Below are positions 1-10,366 of a stretch of 21,415 nt of DNA, piece after piece. A program made the translations under genes and the position numbers. The stretch comes from Paramacrobiotus richtersi (lineage: Eukaryota > Tardigrada > Eutardigrada > Parachela > Macrobiotidae): the NCBI GenBank assembly GCA_034698045.1, contig JAQGAU010001103.1, positions 1 through 21,415 of the forward strand, in the 5' to 3' direction. The number at the start of each line of letters is the position of its first letter. The first letter of the stretch is position 1. Below the pieces are notes generated by a model that was not told where the DNA came from, searched no databases, and worked only from the letters and a program-made list of their open reading frames with translations.

Positions 1-277
1 TCGCTTTCACTATAGGCACCACTTTTCACACCCCCACGAATTCCAAACACTATAGTCGCCCCTATATATATAGCATATATGTAGCAGTACATAGTCAAAC
101 TTTAATCGAAATGCGCGGAGTCTACATTCGCAGGACAGGTGCTGTAAATCTGCAAACTGATCTATTGAAACTTCCGACAACAGTGTAAATTATCACTGCT
201 TGCAAGAAAGGCGTTTTAATAAGTATTGATATGGTGCATACGCTACTAAGCTTCTATGTATTGCGACTCTCTTGCAG
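1..277 (+). other. Intron or 5' flank of the upstream receptor copy
   Basis: This stretch leads into the acceptor CTCTTGCAG before the exon at 278. In the complete copy the matching intron is only 102 bp long and is preceded by an exon ending in GYVGNP. No such coding sequence is visible here. Either this copy has a longer last intron, with its other exons outside the window, or the exon is an orphan duplicate. Confidence 0.4.
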
Positions 278-481
278 CTGATTTTCTTTGCCATGTGCAA
301 AGATTACCGCAACGGTCTCACCACCTTTTGGAGCAACGTGAAGACATGGTCCTGCTGCATGTCATTTCGTCCAAGTCGTGTTTCGGAAAAACCCATAAGG
401 TCCGCATCTCTAATTCTTGGTCCAGTTTCCACTACAGAGTCTAAATATGCGGAGTATGGTGGTGTTTATTGTGCGTCTTAG
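278..481 (+). CDS. Last coding exon of a class A GPCR paralogue (partial)
   Basis: This is the C-terminal exon of a rhodopsin-like receptor: the end of TM7, helix 8 and the cytoplasmic tail. It opens directly after a good acceptor (TTGCAG) and reads LIFFAMCKDYRNGL, then TFWSN, KTWSCCM, and ends GGVYCAS-stop. It is exactly as long (204 bp, 67 residues) as the last exon of the complete gene at 5156-5359 and matches it at roughly 47 of 67 residues. The CC pair after helix 8 looks like a palmitoylation site. Part of the 3' flank is also shared: a stretch ending TGTGCACGCGA lies about 120-130 bp downstream of both stops. The earlier exons are not in the window. The reading frame is open and shows no damage, so it is probably part of a live gene, but an orphan exon from a partial duplication cannot be excluded. 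Confidence 0.75.
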   Translation: MIFFAMCKDYRNGLTTFWSNVKTWSCCMSFRPSRVSEKPIRSASLILGPVSTTESKYAEYGGVYCAS

Positions 482-3400
482 GTCTTGTCCTGTTTTTGTC
501 CCGCTCCCTGTACCTATTTTTTATAACTATGGACGATCTCTTGTCGGTTGTCTACGAAACACGAACAGATAATCTGTAACGTATAATTATAGTGTATATG
601 TGCACGCGATCTGATGAGGTAACAAGGTGACTAAACCATCTCGAAATCACAAGATCAAGTGTTCCCCAACATTCGGTCATCAAACCTAGCACAAGGTAAA
701 CGCGAAGCCGAAACTCCCCAGTCAAATAAACAGCGCTATGAAGTCAACTGTAAAACACGGTATCCATCTATAAACATGGCAGTAAGACCAGTCGTTGGAA
801 TTTGTTATTAACAGTTTGCGTAAGAGGGAGGTTTTTGCTTAGACGGAATACTACGGTATTACGTACACATCAAATGCAACACCGTTAGAAAGCGCACGTT
901 TTTTTAGCCACATAGCCGCAAAATATTTGACAGATTATTTTTTTATCATTTTTTTAACGAATTACTTCCGTCATTGGTGCCCAGAGTGTCCACGGAAGTA
1001 CGCGAACTGTTGAGGTAGAAGTACCGACTATTTAAAAACATGCTATCATAAAGCACCCGTGCATCATTAAAATGTGTGCCGTTGCAGCCGGAATCACACT
1101 GGCATATTATTTCATCCCGGCGGAGTCGGGAACCGATATAACCGGAGTCGATTAGGTGTATTGCATAACTTAACAATGAAATTAAAAAGTTACTTTTCCA
1201 CTGAAAATGCTGAGACTTACAACTTAAAACCCCCTTCACTTGTGTTAAAACATACTATCAGCATGTCGGTTCTGCCAAAGAGCGACCATGATTGCAGGTT
1301 TTCGCTGTGTGCTTTGTGCGCTCAGCTCCGCCATCTTGGCGCGTCGCTGTTTACCTGGAAGAACCGGTAGACCCGTCATGATGTCATCCCAGCCAACTGT
1401 CTAAGAATGTGCTGGGAAGATCCCTTCAGGTATGTTTGGTTTAGGGTCTACAGGAAGTACACCCTTTTCTGTATCTCACGTCAGATCGTCAGAGACTGCC
1501 AAATTCTCGTCCCGGTCGCTTTCCACCAGCAAACCATATACGTACTGCTTCTTGGACGGTCTCGATGACGGGTGCCATGGGAATTCCGTGTGTACGGCCA
1601 TTGTTCGGAAAATTGGGTTAACGAAGCTCCATTGGCGTTGAATATTTCCGGGGCAAAGCAGGTTTTTCGGGATAATCTAAAGGTGGGGGCACACGGTCTT
1701 TGCATTTGCAGTGCCAAGTAGACAAAAGTTTACAAGACTGTGTTTCTTTCTTGTGTATAAGCTGAATTATTCATTTCGTTTGGACCCCACCCCGTTCCTA
1801 TGTATCCACCAGAACTGGAGCTTTTGTTGGTAACTTTCGAGCAGCTAGGTAAACTGCGGATCAATACTGCAGAACGATCGGTAAACGTTAGTTTTTTTTA
1901 TTTTGGTGTTCCCCCGACAGTCTTCTTTTTCAACTTAAATGCAGCGAAATAACTGCGTAATAAACGTCAGGCAGAGGTAGAACCGGAAAAAAATCTTGCC
2001 AAGTGAGCACAAAACGTGATTGTATGCTAACACCGTTATATATTTCAAGATTGCGGTGGTTTAATTTATTCAAAGTCAGCAATTGTTCGTGCCTTTAGTG
2101 CTCCAGAAATCCGTTTACCAATAAGCTGTTTACTGCGTTCTGGAAATTCGGTCATAACAACAGTGCACAAGTGGTTTTTACACCAGCACATCAACCGTTG
2201 CTGGGAAGAGAACCGATGTAATAATCTCGTGTTGGGGAAGAACCTTGATGTTGGTCAACATGTTCGAAGGACATTCGATACCAGGCTCTCCCAGAACGGC
2301 TTCCGGCTACTGCGTGCAGAACCTCAGTGTTCCCTGAAAACCAGGCCATATGATATCGGGCTCAGGAATGAAACTGTAAGGAATACCTGCTAAGTACTTC
2401 AGGGCAGACTCGGTTTCATCCATTTTTCATAACTAGTAACTGGCTCGCTTACCGCTCCTTGCAAGACTGATGTCCTACCACTTTTTGGTCACACCTACGC
2501 GCTGTCTGGATGACGCAGTATACGTTGTGATCTGGCACGTTTCTTGATTAAGTTTATTGGAAAACACCAGGGAGTGCTTGTCGTAGACATCATGAATTAA
2601 AAATGTAAATGAATGCGATTCCGGTCCCTTTGAATGGCTAGGAGTAGAAGTAATGAAACTGCTTAAACACTGAACATCATGGGAATATTTTACCCTTATT
2701 GTGTTCAACTAACTCGTTTTCCGGTGGCGCGGAGTCCGTGTCGATTGCGGCCGCTGATATAAATTAAATGGGCAATGCGTTCGTTTTATTGGTTTACATA
2801 GCCCCCCACCGGAAAAGGCACCAGATATCGCACATATTGAAACCGGAGGTCCTCTTGTGCTAAGTATTGACAACGCATTATCGCAGTCAGTTTTTTGATA
2901 TCTCAGGAAGCAGCTTATTAAATTACTTGGATACGTACGCTCGCGTTTAAGGGAAATTCCCTAAACTGCTTTGTTTTTGCATTGAACAAAAACAGTTACT
3001 GGAAGTTGACCTTTGGAAATATTAACAACACCCCTGAATTTCTGATAACCTAGTTTTTCCCGACAATTATTTGATACGCTACATGAACGGATCTCACTGA
3101 TCTTTACGCGAACTCACAATTAAAATGCAAATCGCCCTTAATTATGTTTTCAGTCATCCGATATTTCAACTCGGAACGGATGTAAGCTAATGATTTCTAA
3201 GTTGTCGGTAACAATTATCTATGAGCTAACCAAACGTCCGCATGCTACATCTTTGGGAAACTCCCCTCTGCATCACTATATCTGACGATTTATTCTTGGG
3301 GCGCCATCTAAGTGCGCCGGATATGTAGACCTGTTTATTGGTTACGTCATGCTGTGATTTCTCCGAGGACTGCCTTCGATGTAACGGTTAACCATCGCCA

Positions 3401-3572
3401 AAATCTCCCGCTGTTGTAATGGTGTTTCGTTTCTTGTGCGTTCCATATTTCTACATCTCCGTTGCCCCGAGCGAAGGAATTCTCCTTTTCTTCTCGTTAA
3501 AACACTGGACGTGTACACATTTTAAACCACTCTGCACGTTTCTAGGTTGATTAACAGGCTTTGCTTGCAATC
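482..3572. other. Intergenic DNA between the two receptor copies, no convincing gene
   Basis: No open frame here resembles a known family. The region is mostly AT-rich, with a richer patch at about 1260-1640. In that patch one two-exon arrangement is conceivable: ATG at 1288, donor G|GTAGAC at 1366/1367, acceptor CACGTCAG at 1484, and stop TAA at 1619-1621. It would give 71 aa beginning with a signal-like stretch (FRCVLCALSSAILA). It has no recognisable partner in the window, so it is described under findings rather than called as a gene. No clear TATA box is visible before the receptor start at 3573. Confidence 0.4.
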
Positions 3573-5359
3573 ATGAATGCTACTGCTTTCGATACACTTG
3601 CAAATGATAGCATTTTCAATGCTACGGTTCCATTGCCACTCAGCCCAAGCGCAACTGATCTGTACCGGTCATCGGTAAGAATATGGTTTACCGTGACATG
3701 CGTTGTCGGATTTGCCGGAGCGTTTTTTATCGCTTTGTTGCTGTGTGCCATGGCGTTTGGCTCACAGACACGAGGAGGTGCGAACGTTTTTATTATCCAC
3801 TTATTATGCGTGGAATTTGTAATGTGCAGTGCGCTGGTTCCTCACCAAGCGTTTAGTATTTACTTTCCTTTCGCCAGAATCGGACGCACAGGTAAGAACT
3901 CTGTGCATTTTGCTTAAATATAGAATACTAGACATAGCAGATGTTCGATGTTTGTAATGTTCGAATATAACACAATATTCTTATACCTTCTGGGAATAGA
4001 AGTCTGTAAACAACCATCGGCGCTCAGCTTTAATTGTACGCTACCGAAGCATTGTATAACCGTTACTCACAAGTACTAGTCAGAAAAGAGTTTCATAAAC
4101 AAGTTATGTTGCAGGTTGTCGGTTTAACTACCTCATTTGGATGTTAGCAATGAGCAGTAGCCAGTGGCTAACGACCGCACTGGCTGTCAATCGTGTCATA
4201 GCCACGATGATACCGCATTACTACCACAAAACCGCATCCAGCATTGCCATACGTGCGACAATCACTCTGTGCTGGCTCATTCCTTGCGCCACTTTCGTTC
4301 CATATTTTTTCGAAGCTGGCGGATACTATGACTCACTGTTGCCTTGGAACAGCTGCTCAATTCGGTACGGAAAGTAGCTGCCAGTCTGTTACAAACAACG
4401 TTGTTCGATAAACCAACGGAAATTATAATTAAGCAAAAGTATTGCTGGGCAACTTTTGTACTGGAGAAAAGAAACTTAAACTTGGAAAAGAAAACGTCCT
4501 ACAGCATACTTATACTGGTAACTAGTAATAGATTAACTGTTTAGAGTGTACACTTAACGGTTGGTTTTTTCCGTCGTAAATTGGTCTTTTTCTTTGTCGA
4601 TAAAATGCCTCAAGAAATCTAATTAATTCAGCCACAACTAGTGACGTAAATACACCTACCCAGTATTACAAAGAAAGAACTGCGCCTGTTTGCGTGTACA
4701 GTAATTATTCGGATTGCAGGACTTTGATCCCCTGGGCGACACTGACGATGTACAGCGTGGGCTTCTACGTCCCGATGGCGTTGATGGGAGTCTGTTACGC
4801 CCTGATCCTGACCTACGTGCTCTGGAAAACGCTACGCCGCTCGCAGCAAAATGGCGGACAAGATGTGTTTTCCAACGCTGAACGACAACGGCAAACCATC
4901 GCCAAGATGCTCATGGCCAGCGCGCTGTGGTACTATGCATGTTACCTGCCGAACACAATCATGGCCTCGTCCTTCTACTCGACCTACGTGCGTTACCCGC
5001 CCATGCAACTGTGGCTGAGGACGGTGTTTTTCCTGGGATACGTGGGAAATCCTGTAAGTTATAGCAGAATTTCGTGGATTCATACAGTTTTATGCTATCA
5101 AGAAAATGTTTCTCAGGTATTTACCTATTGCAAATTTATTGCGATTTTCTTGTAGCTGATATTCTTTGCCATGTGCAAGGATTATCGCAACGGCCTGCTG
5201 ACCTTCTGGAGCAACTTGAAGACATGGCTGTGCTGCATGCCACTTCGTCCAACTCGTGTTTCGGACAAACCACTGAGGTCAACATCCCTCATTATTGGTC
5301 AGACTCGCAGTAAAGACTCTAAAGATGTTGAATTTGGTGGTGTTTATTGTGCTGCTTAG
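3573..5359 (+). CDS. Rhodopsin-like (class A) G-protein-coupled receptor, four exons
   Basis: Predicted exons are 3573-3891, 4115-4364, 4720-5053 and 5156-5359 (introns of phase 1, 2 and 0), giving about 368 aa. An alternative exon 2 donor at 4374 is in the same phase and adds YGK. The ATG at 3573 follows an in-frame stretch with no better start. The N-terminus carries three N-glycosylation sequons (N2, N11, N16). Seven hydrophobic segments follow. TM1 is about residues 36-62. TM2 contains LLCVEF. TM3 begins at the conserved Cys of GCRFNYL and ends in AVNRV. TM4 contains CWLIP. Extracellular loop 2 carries the partner Cys (WNSC). TM5 contains FYVPM, TM6 CYLPN and TM7 GYVGNPLIFF. Key motifs are non-standard: NRV for DRY, E for D in TM2, CYLP for CWxP, and NPLIFF for NPxxY. 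A CC pair after helix 8 suggests palmitoylation. It acts at the plasma membrane. The ligand is unknown; overall style recalls Moody/Tre1/melatonin-like receptors, a weak inference. Confidence 0.88.
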
Positions 5360-6146
5360 TACTGTTCCTGCTGATAGCGGTGATATGCATTCTCGTTTTG
5401 TTCGGTACTCTCTCATATCGATGTACGGTTAATTTACGTGCTACAGCGAATCTGTTTTTATAATGTGTGTGCACGCGACACCTCAAGTACACTGTGACGG
5501 GTACACTTGGAGCATGACAGCGCAGTGTTGTAGTAACCCTGATACAGGAAAGCCATTACTTTGATGAATCAGAACGTGCAGGTGCCTGTACGTCCACGTG
5601 CGCGTATGAAAACCTGCACATGATTTTGGAGAACGTAGATGTAGACCGGAGATACATATTAGCAGAGCGGCATCCCGGATTAGCGAGAAAATTGGCGAAC
5701 AGGATACTCTGACCACATAGTTCTGCTGCACCCGCCTGCGAGTAGCTCTTGGAGATGCAGCGGTGCGATCGATTATGAACGCTAACTTGCTTGATCGCAA
5801 CCACATAAGACTGTTGTTTCGAAGTGATGTTTGCGCAGATTTACGAATATAATCAGCATTTCTTCTGACTTACATACCATTGTAACCAAAATATATTCAC
5901 GTAAAACCAAGCTCCCCTCTACTAAATTCTGGACTGTATATTACCATAATATAGTAATCTGCAACCGACGAGAAAATTTAATTCCAGATCTTTTGAACTT
6001 TGCAGCATGAACTTGTAGGTTGCTGTACATGCTCGCGACGTTTTCCGTCGAAAATGCAAGATTGATAGCATCCTACTGAAAACTACGTCAACTGTTTGCA
6101 GCATTCAACAGCCTATGAAATGTTACCTAACCGTAAAGTCAACAAA
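5360..6146. other. Spacer between the receptor and the peptide-gene array
   Basis: This is the 3' flank of the receptor gene followed by unassigned DNA. No AATAAA signal was seen close after the stop. A more GC-rich patch at about 5510-5810 has overlapping open frames on both strands; one + frame runs to a stop at 5712 and ends ...HPGLARKLANRIL. None has a recognisable domain, start context or splice support, so no gene is called. The array-type sequence begins near 6147. Confidence 0.4.
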
Positions 6147-6173
6147 ATGCAAATTTCAATAATGCATGCAAAT
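6147..6173 (+). promoter_or_regulatory. Two ATGCAAAT octamers upstream of A1
   Basis: Perfect octamers lie at 6147-6154 and 6166-6173, 19 bp apart, about 280 bp before the CATAAAAAC box of A1. ATGCAAAT is the classic binding site of POU-domain proteins, which often act in neural and endocrine cells. The same octamer recurs at 17151-17158 at nearly the same distance from the A5 box. Binding is inferred from the motif only. Confidence 0.45.
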
Positions 6174-6345
6174 TATTTAAATAATTATGCTGATTGGACA
6201 TTGACACGTTGCAGAGAAACATCAGTCACATTTCCATAAAGTACGACATTCATCACCCATTCTCACAGTGCTCATTTGATGCCAACCGTAGCAAAAACGT
6301 GCACCCAACCTTACATTTCCGCCACTGCACCATTTTGATGGAGCG

Positions 6346-6458
6346 TGATTAATTACTTGCCTTATCTAAAGTGTTTCATTACACAAATTACAGGCGCATC
6401 AAATGCCACTTTGCCCAGTACTCATCCCATCCTTTCTCACGCACCACTCCATAAAAAC
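6346..6458 (+). promoter_or_regulatory. Class A promoter of A1: homeodomain-like box and TATA-like box
   Basis: TGATTAAT at 6346-6353 is followed 104 bp later by CATAAAAAC at 6450-6458. The same pair recurs before A4 (16162 and 16265), A5 (17331 and 17427) and the gene off the right edge (21302 and 21406). The second box is the likely TATA element. It lies about 205 bp before the ATG, so the 5' leader is long or holds an intron; a conserved CAG at about 6582 could be an acceptor, but no conserved donor was found. Confidence 0.55.
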
Positions 6459-6654
6459 GCGCCCATCCTCACAGCTGATGAGTCCGGAAGTAGCAGCATG
6501 TCGGTCTCTTATCCCAGTAGGACGTCGGTGAATTAATGAATTAGATCTACTTTGTGAAGGATATTCTTGATACTATTTCATCCACAGCACGCACAGTCGG
6601 TGAAGCACAGTGACCTTTCCAGCTGCCGTGGAAGCAGGTAATTTGTTCTCCGCA

Positions 6655-7410
6655 ATGATGAAGGTCGCGGACAAGATTGGGGGGATCGTTCTGATCGTGG
6701 TGGTTATTCTGTTTGTTTCCGCCGGAAATGCGCAAGGAGACGCGCTGGACGGTAGGTTAAGACTTTACGTGCCATGCATAGGTGTCATTATTCCTTAACA
6801 ACATAATAAACGATTCTGCAGGCTTTTTATATTTCCAGAAACCGGAAACTTAAATTTTTTAGATAAGGCTTACAATTATGTTTGGTTAAGTAACGTTGCC
6901 CCTTGGCAGTCCCTGCAGACGTTTCATACCAAAACCTAGGAGTGTCTTGGTTACAAGATATAACGGCTCCTCCATGAGTACATACAGTAACTTTCAGCAT
7001 TTTCGAAGTTCGGCGCTCTAAAGATTTCGAACAGAAATTTTAAAGTGAACAATAATATTTATCTGGTTTCTTCTGGCTATACTACGGTCGTTTCTTACAA
7101 AAGAAGCTGCATTCAATTCCTAGAAAGCGCAGGGTTTCATAATCATTCTGTATATTCGTGACTAATTAGTTGTGCAGTCAGGTTTTGTTTTGTGTGTTCT
7201 TTAGATCCGACGGGAGATGCACCATGGTATTTGGGGAAGCGGACCGCCGGTCCCGCCCGGCAGTACGGTCGCTGGGGCACCAGTAATCTCTATCTACCCG
7301 GTTTAGAACGACGTCGCTTCTACTACAAAAACCCCGTGGCACACCTCAATGATCCTAGTGTACCGGGCAAACGGCTGATGTACTACACAAGCCTCAACGA
7401 GAGTTTTTAG
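6655..7410 (+). CDS. A1: secreted prepropeptide with PWYL-amide core
   Basis: Two exons, 6655-6751 and 7205-7410, give 100 aa; the 453-bp phase-1 intron (G|GTAGGT ... TTTAG) splits an Asp codon. Residues 1-26 form a signal peptide (hydrophobic core GGIVLIVVVILFV), with likely cleavage after GNA. That would leave Q27, able to form pyroglutamate. The core APWYLGKR covers residues 38-45: G43 is the amide donor and KR the cleavage site, predicting a 16-residue peptide Q27-L42 ending in PWYL-amide. Further dibasic or tribasic sites are RRR (68-70) and PGKR (86-89), the latter again amidating, leaving a tail LMYYTSLNESF. A second in-frame ATG at 6658 matches the paralogues better, so the true start may be one codon later. 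Secretion and processing in neurons or endocrine cells are inferred. I cannot assign it to a named neuropeptide family. Confidence 0.85.
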
Positions 7411-8470
7411 CCATGAACAACGACCGCTTCAGCCTCTCAATAGAAGTCCAGCTGTGCCAGCATTATGTTCAGGATGTAAGATGTGGAGGATGTTTTTATA
7501 CAGCTACCAACATCAAGAATAATTATAGATCGTTTATGACTGTCTGTGCGGTAAACTTACAATACTGTGAATGTTTAAGTTCAAAGTGTAACTGTGTAAA
7601 CGAAGAATAGTGTTCAGAAGTGGTTTACCGTGCGTACGTTGCAGTTCATCCTGCAGTTTATTACGTGTTATTTAACTGCTCACCGGTTTGCTAATAAACG
7701 AGCTCGGTGGTATTTGAATATGCAATTGTATTCCACAATGATGTTCTTCAGCGCGGTATATCGTCGTTCATACAAACTCAGTTCTTAAGATGTCGTTACG
7801 GCGATTGTGCTCACACGAATCACGATAATTGAGATTTGAGAGGATGGTGGGTGCAGATCAGTGCGGTAAATGTAATGATGCACATGCAGGTTCATATTCA
7901 GCTATCATAATCATAAACATATGGCAAGAACATGCCACGAACAACATACACGTAGCTCTAGCGAACAAAGTACAGGAAGAACAACAATCATATATCCACG
8001 AACAGGGAAACCAATCTACCGGATGCAGGTCTTGCAAAGACATAGTTTTTGTGTTTTTAGATAGCTGTAAATTCTGGTTGCCTATATACGTCTACCAACC
8101 AGACACGTCCTAAACCTAGATTTTATGCGATGTGCAAAAAATCCTTGTAGACAGTTTGTCGCGCTGCTTTCTCCTGGCATAAAAGAAAGTTGAGGATCTG
8201 TAAAAATAGACGTGAGCAGGGCCGCACAATGTGAAAGGTTAACGCTTTCATAAACATCCGCATTTATCAGGTCAACACCCGGAAATAAAGCCCAGTAATC
8301 TGAAACATGAAAAACATTATTCCAGCATTCCATTAACATAATCGATGGTAATTTATTCGCTTTAACCGATGTCGTTATATGCGGCTGCGCGCCTTGTATG
8401 GCATAATGGCGGTGAACCTGTAACGTTGTTGCAGTCTACCAACAAAACCTGTGATAGTTAATGCAATATC
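7411..8470. other. Spacer A1 to B1
   Basis: This is the 3' flank of A1 and the 5' flank of B1. Both parts are repeated in the A2-B2 and A5-B3 spacers. The only large open frame (7829-8113) is not preserved in the repeats, so it is unlikely to be coding. Confidence 0.5.
7693..7698 (+). terminator. Possible polyadenylation signal of A1 (AATAAA)
   Basis: AATAAA lies 283 bp after the A1 stop. The same spot in A2 and A3 reads AATGAA, so it is not conserved across the class. Confidence 0.3.
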
Positions 8471-8639
8471 TGACACGTTCGTTAAGTGAAGACCTTTGTA
8501 ATGCTCGATGTAAAATGATAAATGGTTGACAAAATGAATTATACGCAGGTCAATGCGTCGAAAATCGTCCTTAATAGTCGCACTTGCTATGCACTTGTAA
8601 ACTGCGTCAGAGCTGTTCTCAATCCACTAGTATATAAAA
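8471..8639 (+). promoter_or_regulatory. Class B promoter of B1
   Basis: A conserved block containing CACGTTCGTTAAGTGAAG (8474-8491) lies 138 bp before TATATAAAA (8631-8639). The block recurs before B2 and B3 with 135 and 133 bp spacing. TTAAGTG matches the NK2-type homeodomain site. The TATA box is 96 bp before the ATG. Confidence 0.55.
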
Positions 8640-8726
8640 ATAAAACATACAACGATGTGGAGTAATACGTTGCTTTCATATTCAAATGCAATTGCGAACT
8701 TCACAGCAAAAGCGCTGTCTTACAGT

Positions 8727-9102
8727 ATGGCGAATTTCGTGATAACTCTTGCAACTGTTTTGATTTGTTTCGGTCTGTTGTTGTCAACAACGAACGGCAA
8801 TGAGCGGAATGGTAATAACCCGACTGCAAGGTTTCTAGGTTACTGTCTTGTTGAGATTGATTTTCGTATAGACGTTTTTGTCAGTTTTGTTGTGGTATTG
8901 TAATCAAAGATTATTCTACACAGATGCATCGATAAACATCGAGGATTCTCCTTGGTATCTCGGGAAGCGAAGCCAGTCTCCGCGCTACTTCACTGCCGGG
9001 GACGCCATCAATGACTCTTTCTTGGAGAAGAAGTGGATCCGGAATCCATTTCGGTGGGCTCGTTCTACTGGTTCTAAAGAGAGCGCACCTTCTACAGAAT
9101 AA
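8727..9102 (+). CDS. B1: secreted prepropeptide with PWYL-amide core
   Basis: Exons 8727-8811 and 8924-9102 (112-bp phase-1 intron) give 87 aa. The start MAN is chosen because B2 and B3 begin at the same place. An in-frame ATG at 8655 would add 24 residues, but it is not conserved and would bury the signal peptide. The signal peptide covers about residues 1-24 (FVITLATVLICFGLLLS), with cleavage near TNG|N. The core SPWYLGKR (37-44) predicts a peptide of about 17 residues ending in PWYL-amide. After it come SQSPRYF, an EKK dibasic site and a tail rich in W, R and P. The tail is longer than in B2 and B3, ending SKESAPSTE. It lies downstream of A1 and upstream of A2 on the same strand, with its own promoter. 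Confidence 0.85.
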
Positions 9103-9500
9103 TCTGCTGAACAATGCTTGCACATTAATTAACAAAAGTATGTATTTGCCCGTGTGATTAAATGTACGTATGCGATGTTCTTTCACTAGCTTAATGTCAA
9201 AAGGCCATATTCGGGTAGTGTGGTGTACACAATGTAAAGACAATGTGCAATTTATAACTTCGACCTCCTGCACGAAGAAACGCTGCCATACAGTAAACCC
9301 TTCATTCCCGATTTTCGCAGCGCTTGCTCGAAGCCAGTTCTAGGAAAAGCGTGCACGTAGCCGTAAATTTCCGTCAGTATACCATACTGACAGGACGGAA
9401 TGAATCACTTAAACTTATTTACAGCTTTCACTACACAAATAACAGCCGCATTAAACGCCACTATTCTCAGCAGTCACCTCATTTTTTTCCACCATTGCCT
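9103..9500. other. Spacer B1 to A2
   Basis: 3' flank of B1 and start of the A2 upstream region. The A-type upstream sequence is recognisable from about 9320, but the homeodomain-like box is altered (TGAATCAC near 9402). No gene is seen. Confidence 0.45.
9157..9162 (+). terminator. Possible polyadenylation signal of B1 (ATTAAA)
   Basis: ATTAAA, a common variant signal, lies 55 bp after the B1 stop. That is close to the 63 bp between the B3 stop and its AATAAA. Confidence 0.4.
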
Positions 9501-9509
9501 CATAAAAAC
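9501..9509 (+). promoter_or_regulatory. TATA-like box of A2 (CATAAAAAC)
   Basis: It is identical to the box of A1 in a homologous upstream context, 244 bp before the A2 ATG. Confidence 0.5.
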
Positions 9510-9744
9510 TTGACCATCCACGGATCACCCTCGCCATTGAGTTCGGAAGTGCCAGCTTGTCAGTCTCTTATCGCAGCAGGCCTTCGGTGAATTAATGAAC
9601 TGAACCCAACAAGAGGCATTTTGGGAAGGAAAGTTACTTTTGGCTTCACTCGATCGGCAGCATGCACGTGGAATCGTTGTGCAAAAGTGACCTTTGTGAT
9701 TGCTGTGGATAAAGGTAGTTTTTGTTCTCCTAATAACGAAAGTC

Positions 9745-10366
9745 ATGGACAAGATTGGAGGAATTGTTCTGCTCGTAGTGTTCGCTCTGTTGGTATCCGG
9801 TGGAAATGCGCAGGGAGACGCGCTAGACGGTAGGTCAAATACATAATGTTGTCTTGCGTAAGGATGTACCTTTCTTCGAGTTCAAGATAATGAGCAGGTA
9901 CTCTGCGTGTGTATCTTTCTTACGAAAGTTTAAACTTCCTAAAGAAGCTTTGGGCTCGGTTCATGCTTTTTGCATAATATTACTGTTAGTTTTTCCATGT
10001 GAAATTCAAGTGGCTGAAATGTACAGATGCATACCTTCGTAGACCTATTTCTACTTCGGGTTTCCTTCATGTTAAATTGAAGATTATTACACATCATAAT
10101 CAACTAGGTGTAATCAGATCATGGAAAACCTGTACTTTGGTGTACATTTAGATCCGACGGGAAATGCACCATGGTATCTGGGGAAACGGGCCGCCAGCCC
10201 CGCCCGGCAGTTTGGTCGCTGGGGCACCGGTAATCTTTATCTACCCGTTCTACTACCAGAACGAAGTCGCTCCTACTACAAAGCCCCCGTGTCAAACTTT
10301 AACGATCGGACTGTACCGGGCAAACGGCTAATGTACTACAGAGGAATCAACGAGGGTTCTTTGTAG
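9745..10366 (+). CDS. A2: secreted prepropeptide with PWYL-amide core
   Basis: Exons 9745-9829 and 10152-10366 (322-bp phase-1 intron) give 99 aa. The start differs from its relatives: the ATG used by A1, A3 and A4 is ACG here, so translation probably begins four codons later at MDKIGG, which still leaves a full signal peptide (IVLLVVFALLVSGGNA|Q). The core NAPWYLGKR is at residues 33-41. The mature peptide would be Q23-L38, ending in PWYL-amide. Next come SPARQFGRWG, an RSR site, and PGKR before the tail LMYYRGINEGSL. The second exon has two residues more than A1 (LLPER for LER). All family features are intact, so it is probably functional. Confidence 0.85.

Noticed and set aside
1476-1690. 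Minus-strand open frame with MAVHTEFPWHPSS, which recalls SPWYLGKR
   Set aside because: No GKR, no signal peptide, no matching exon 1; similarity is limited to PW.
5510-5810. Overlapping open frames on both strands in a GC-rich patch
   Set aside because: No start context, domain or splice support; GC richness alone can keep frames open.
6575-6655. A 5' UTR intron in class A genes (conserved CAG at about 6582 and a GGTAATTTG just before the ATG)
   Set aside because: The acceptor-like CAG is missing in A4 and no conserved donor is seen, so it is left unresolved.
7829-8339. Open frames 7829-8113 (+) and 8082-8339 (-)
   Set aside because: Not preserved in the homologous spacers of the other units.
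8655-8726. Upstream in-frame ATG giving B1 a longer N-terminus
   Set aside because: Not conserved in B2 or B3 and would place the signal peptide internally.
10201-10240. FGRWG in A2 matches the kinin motif FxxWG
   Set aside because: It is followed by T, not by GKR or another processing site, and is YGRWG in A1 and GRFF in A3, so it is not a conserved kinin.
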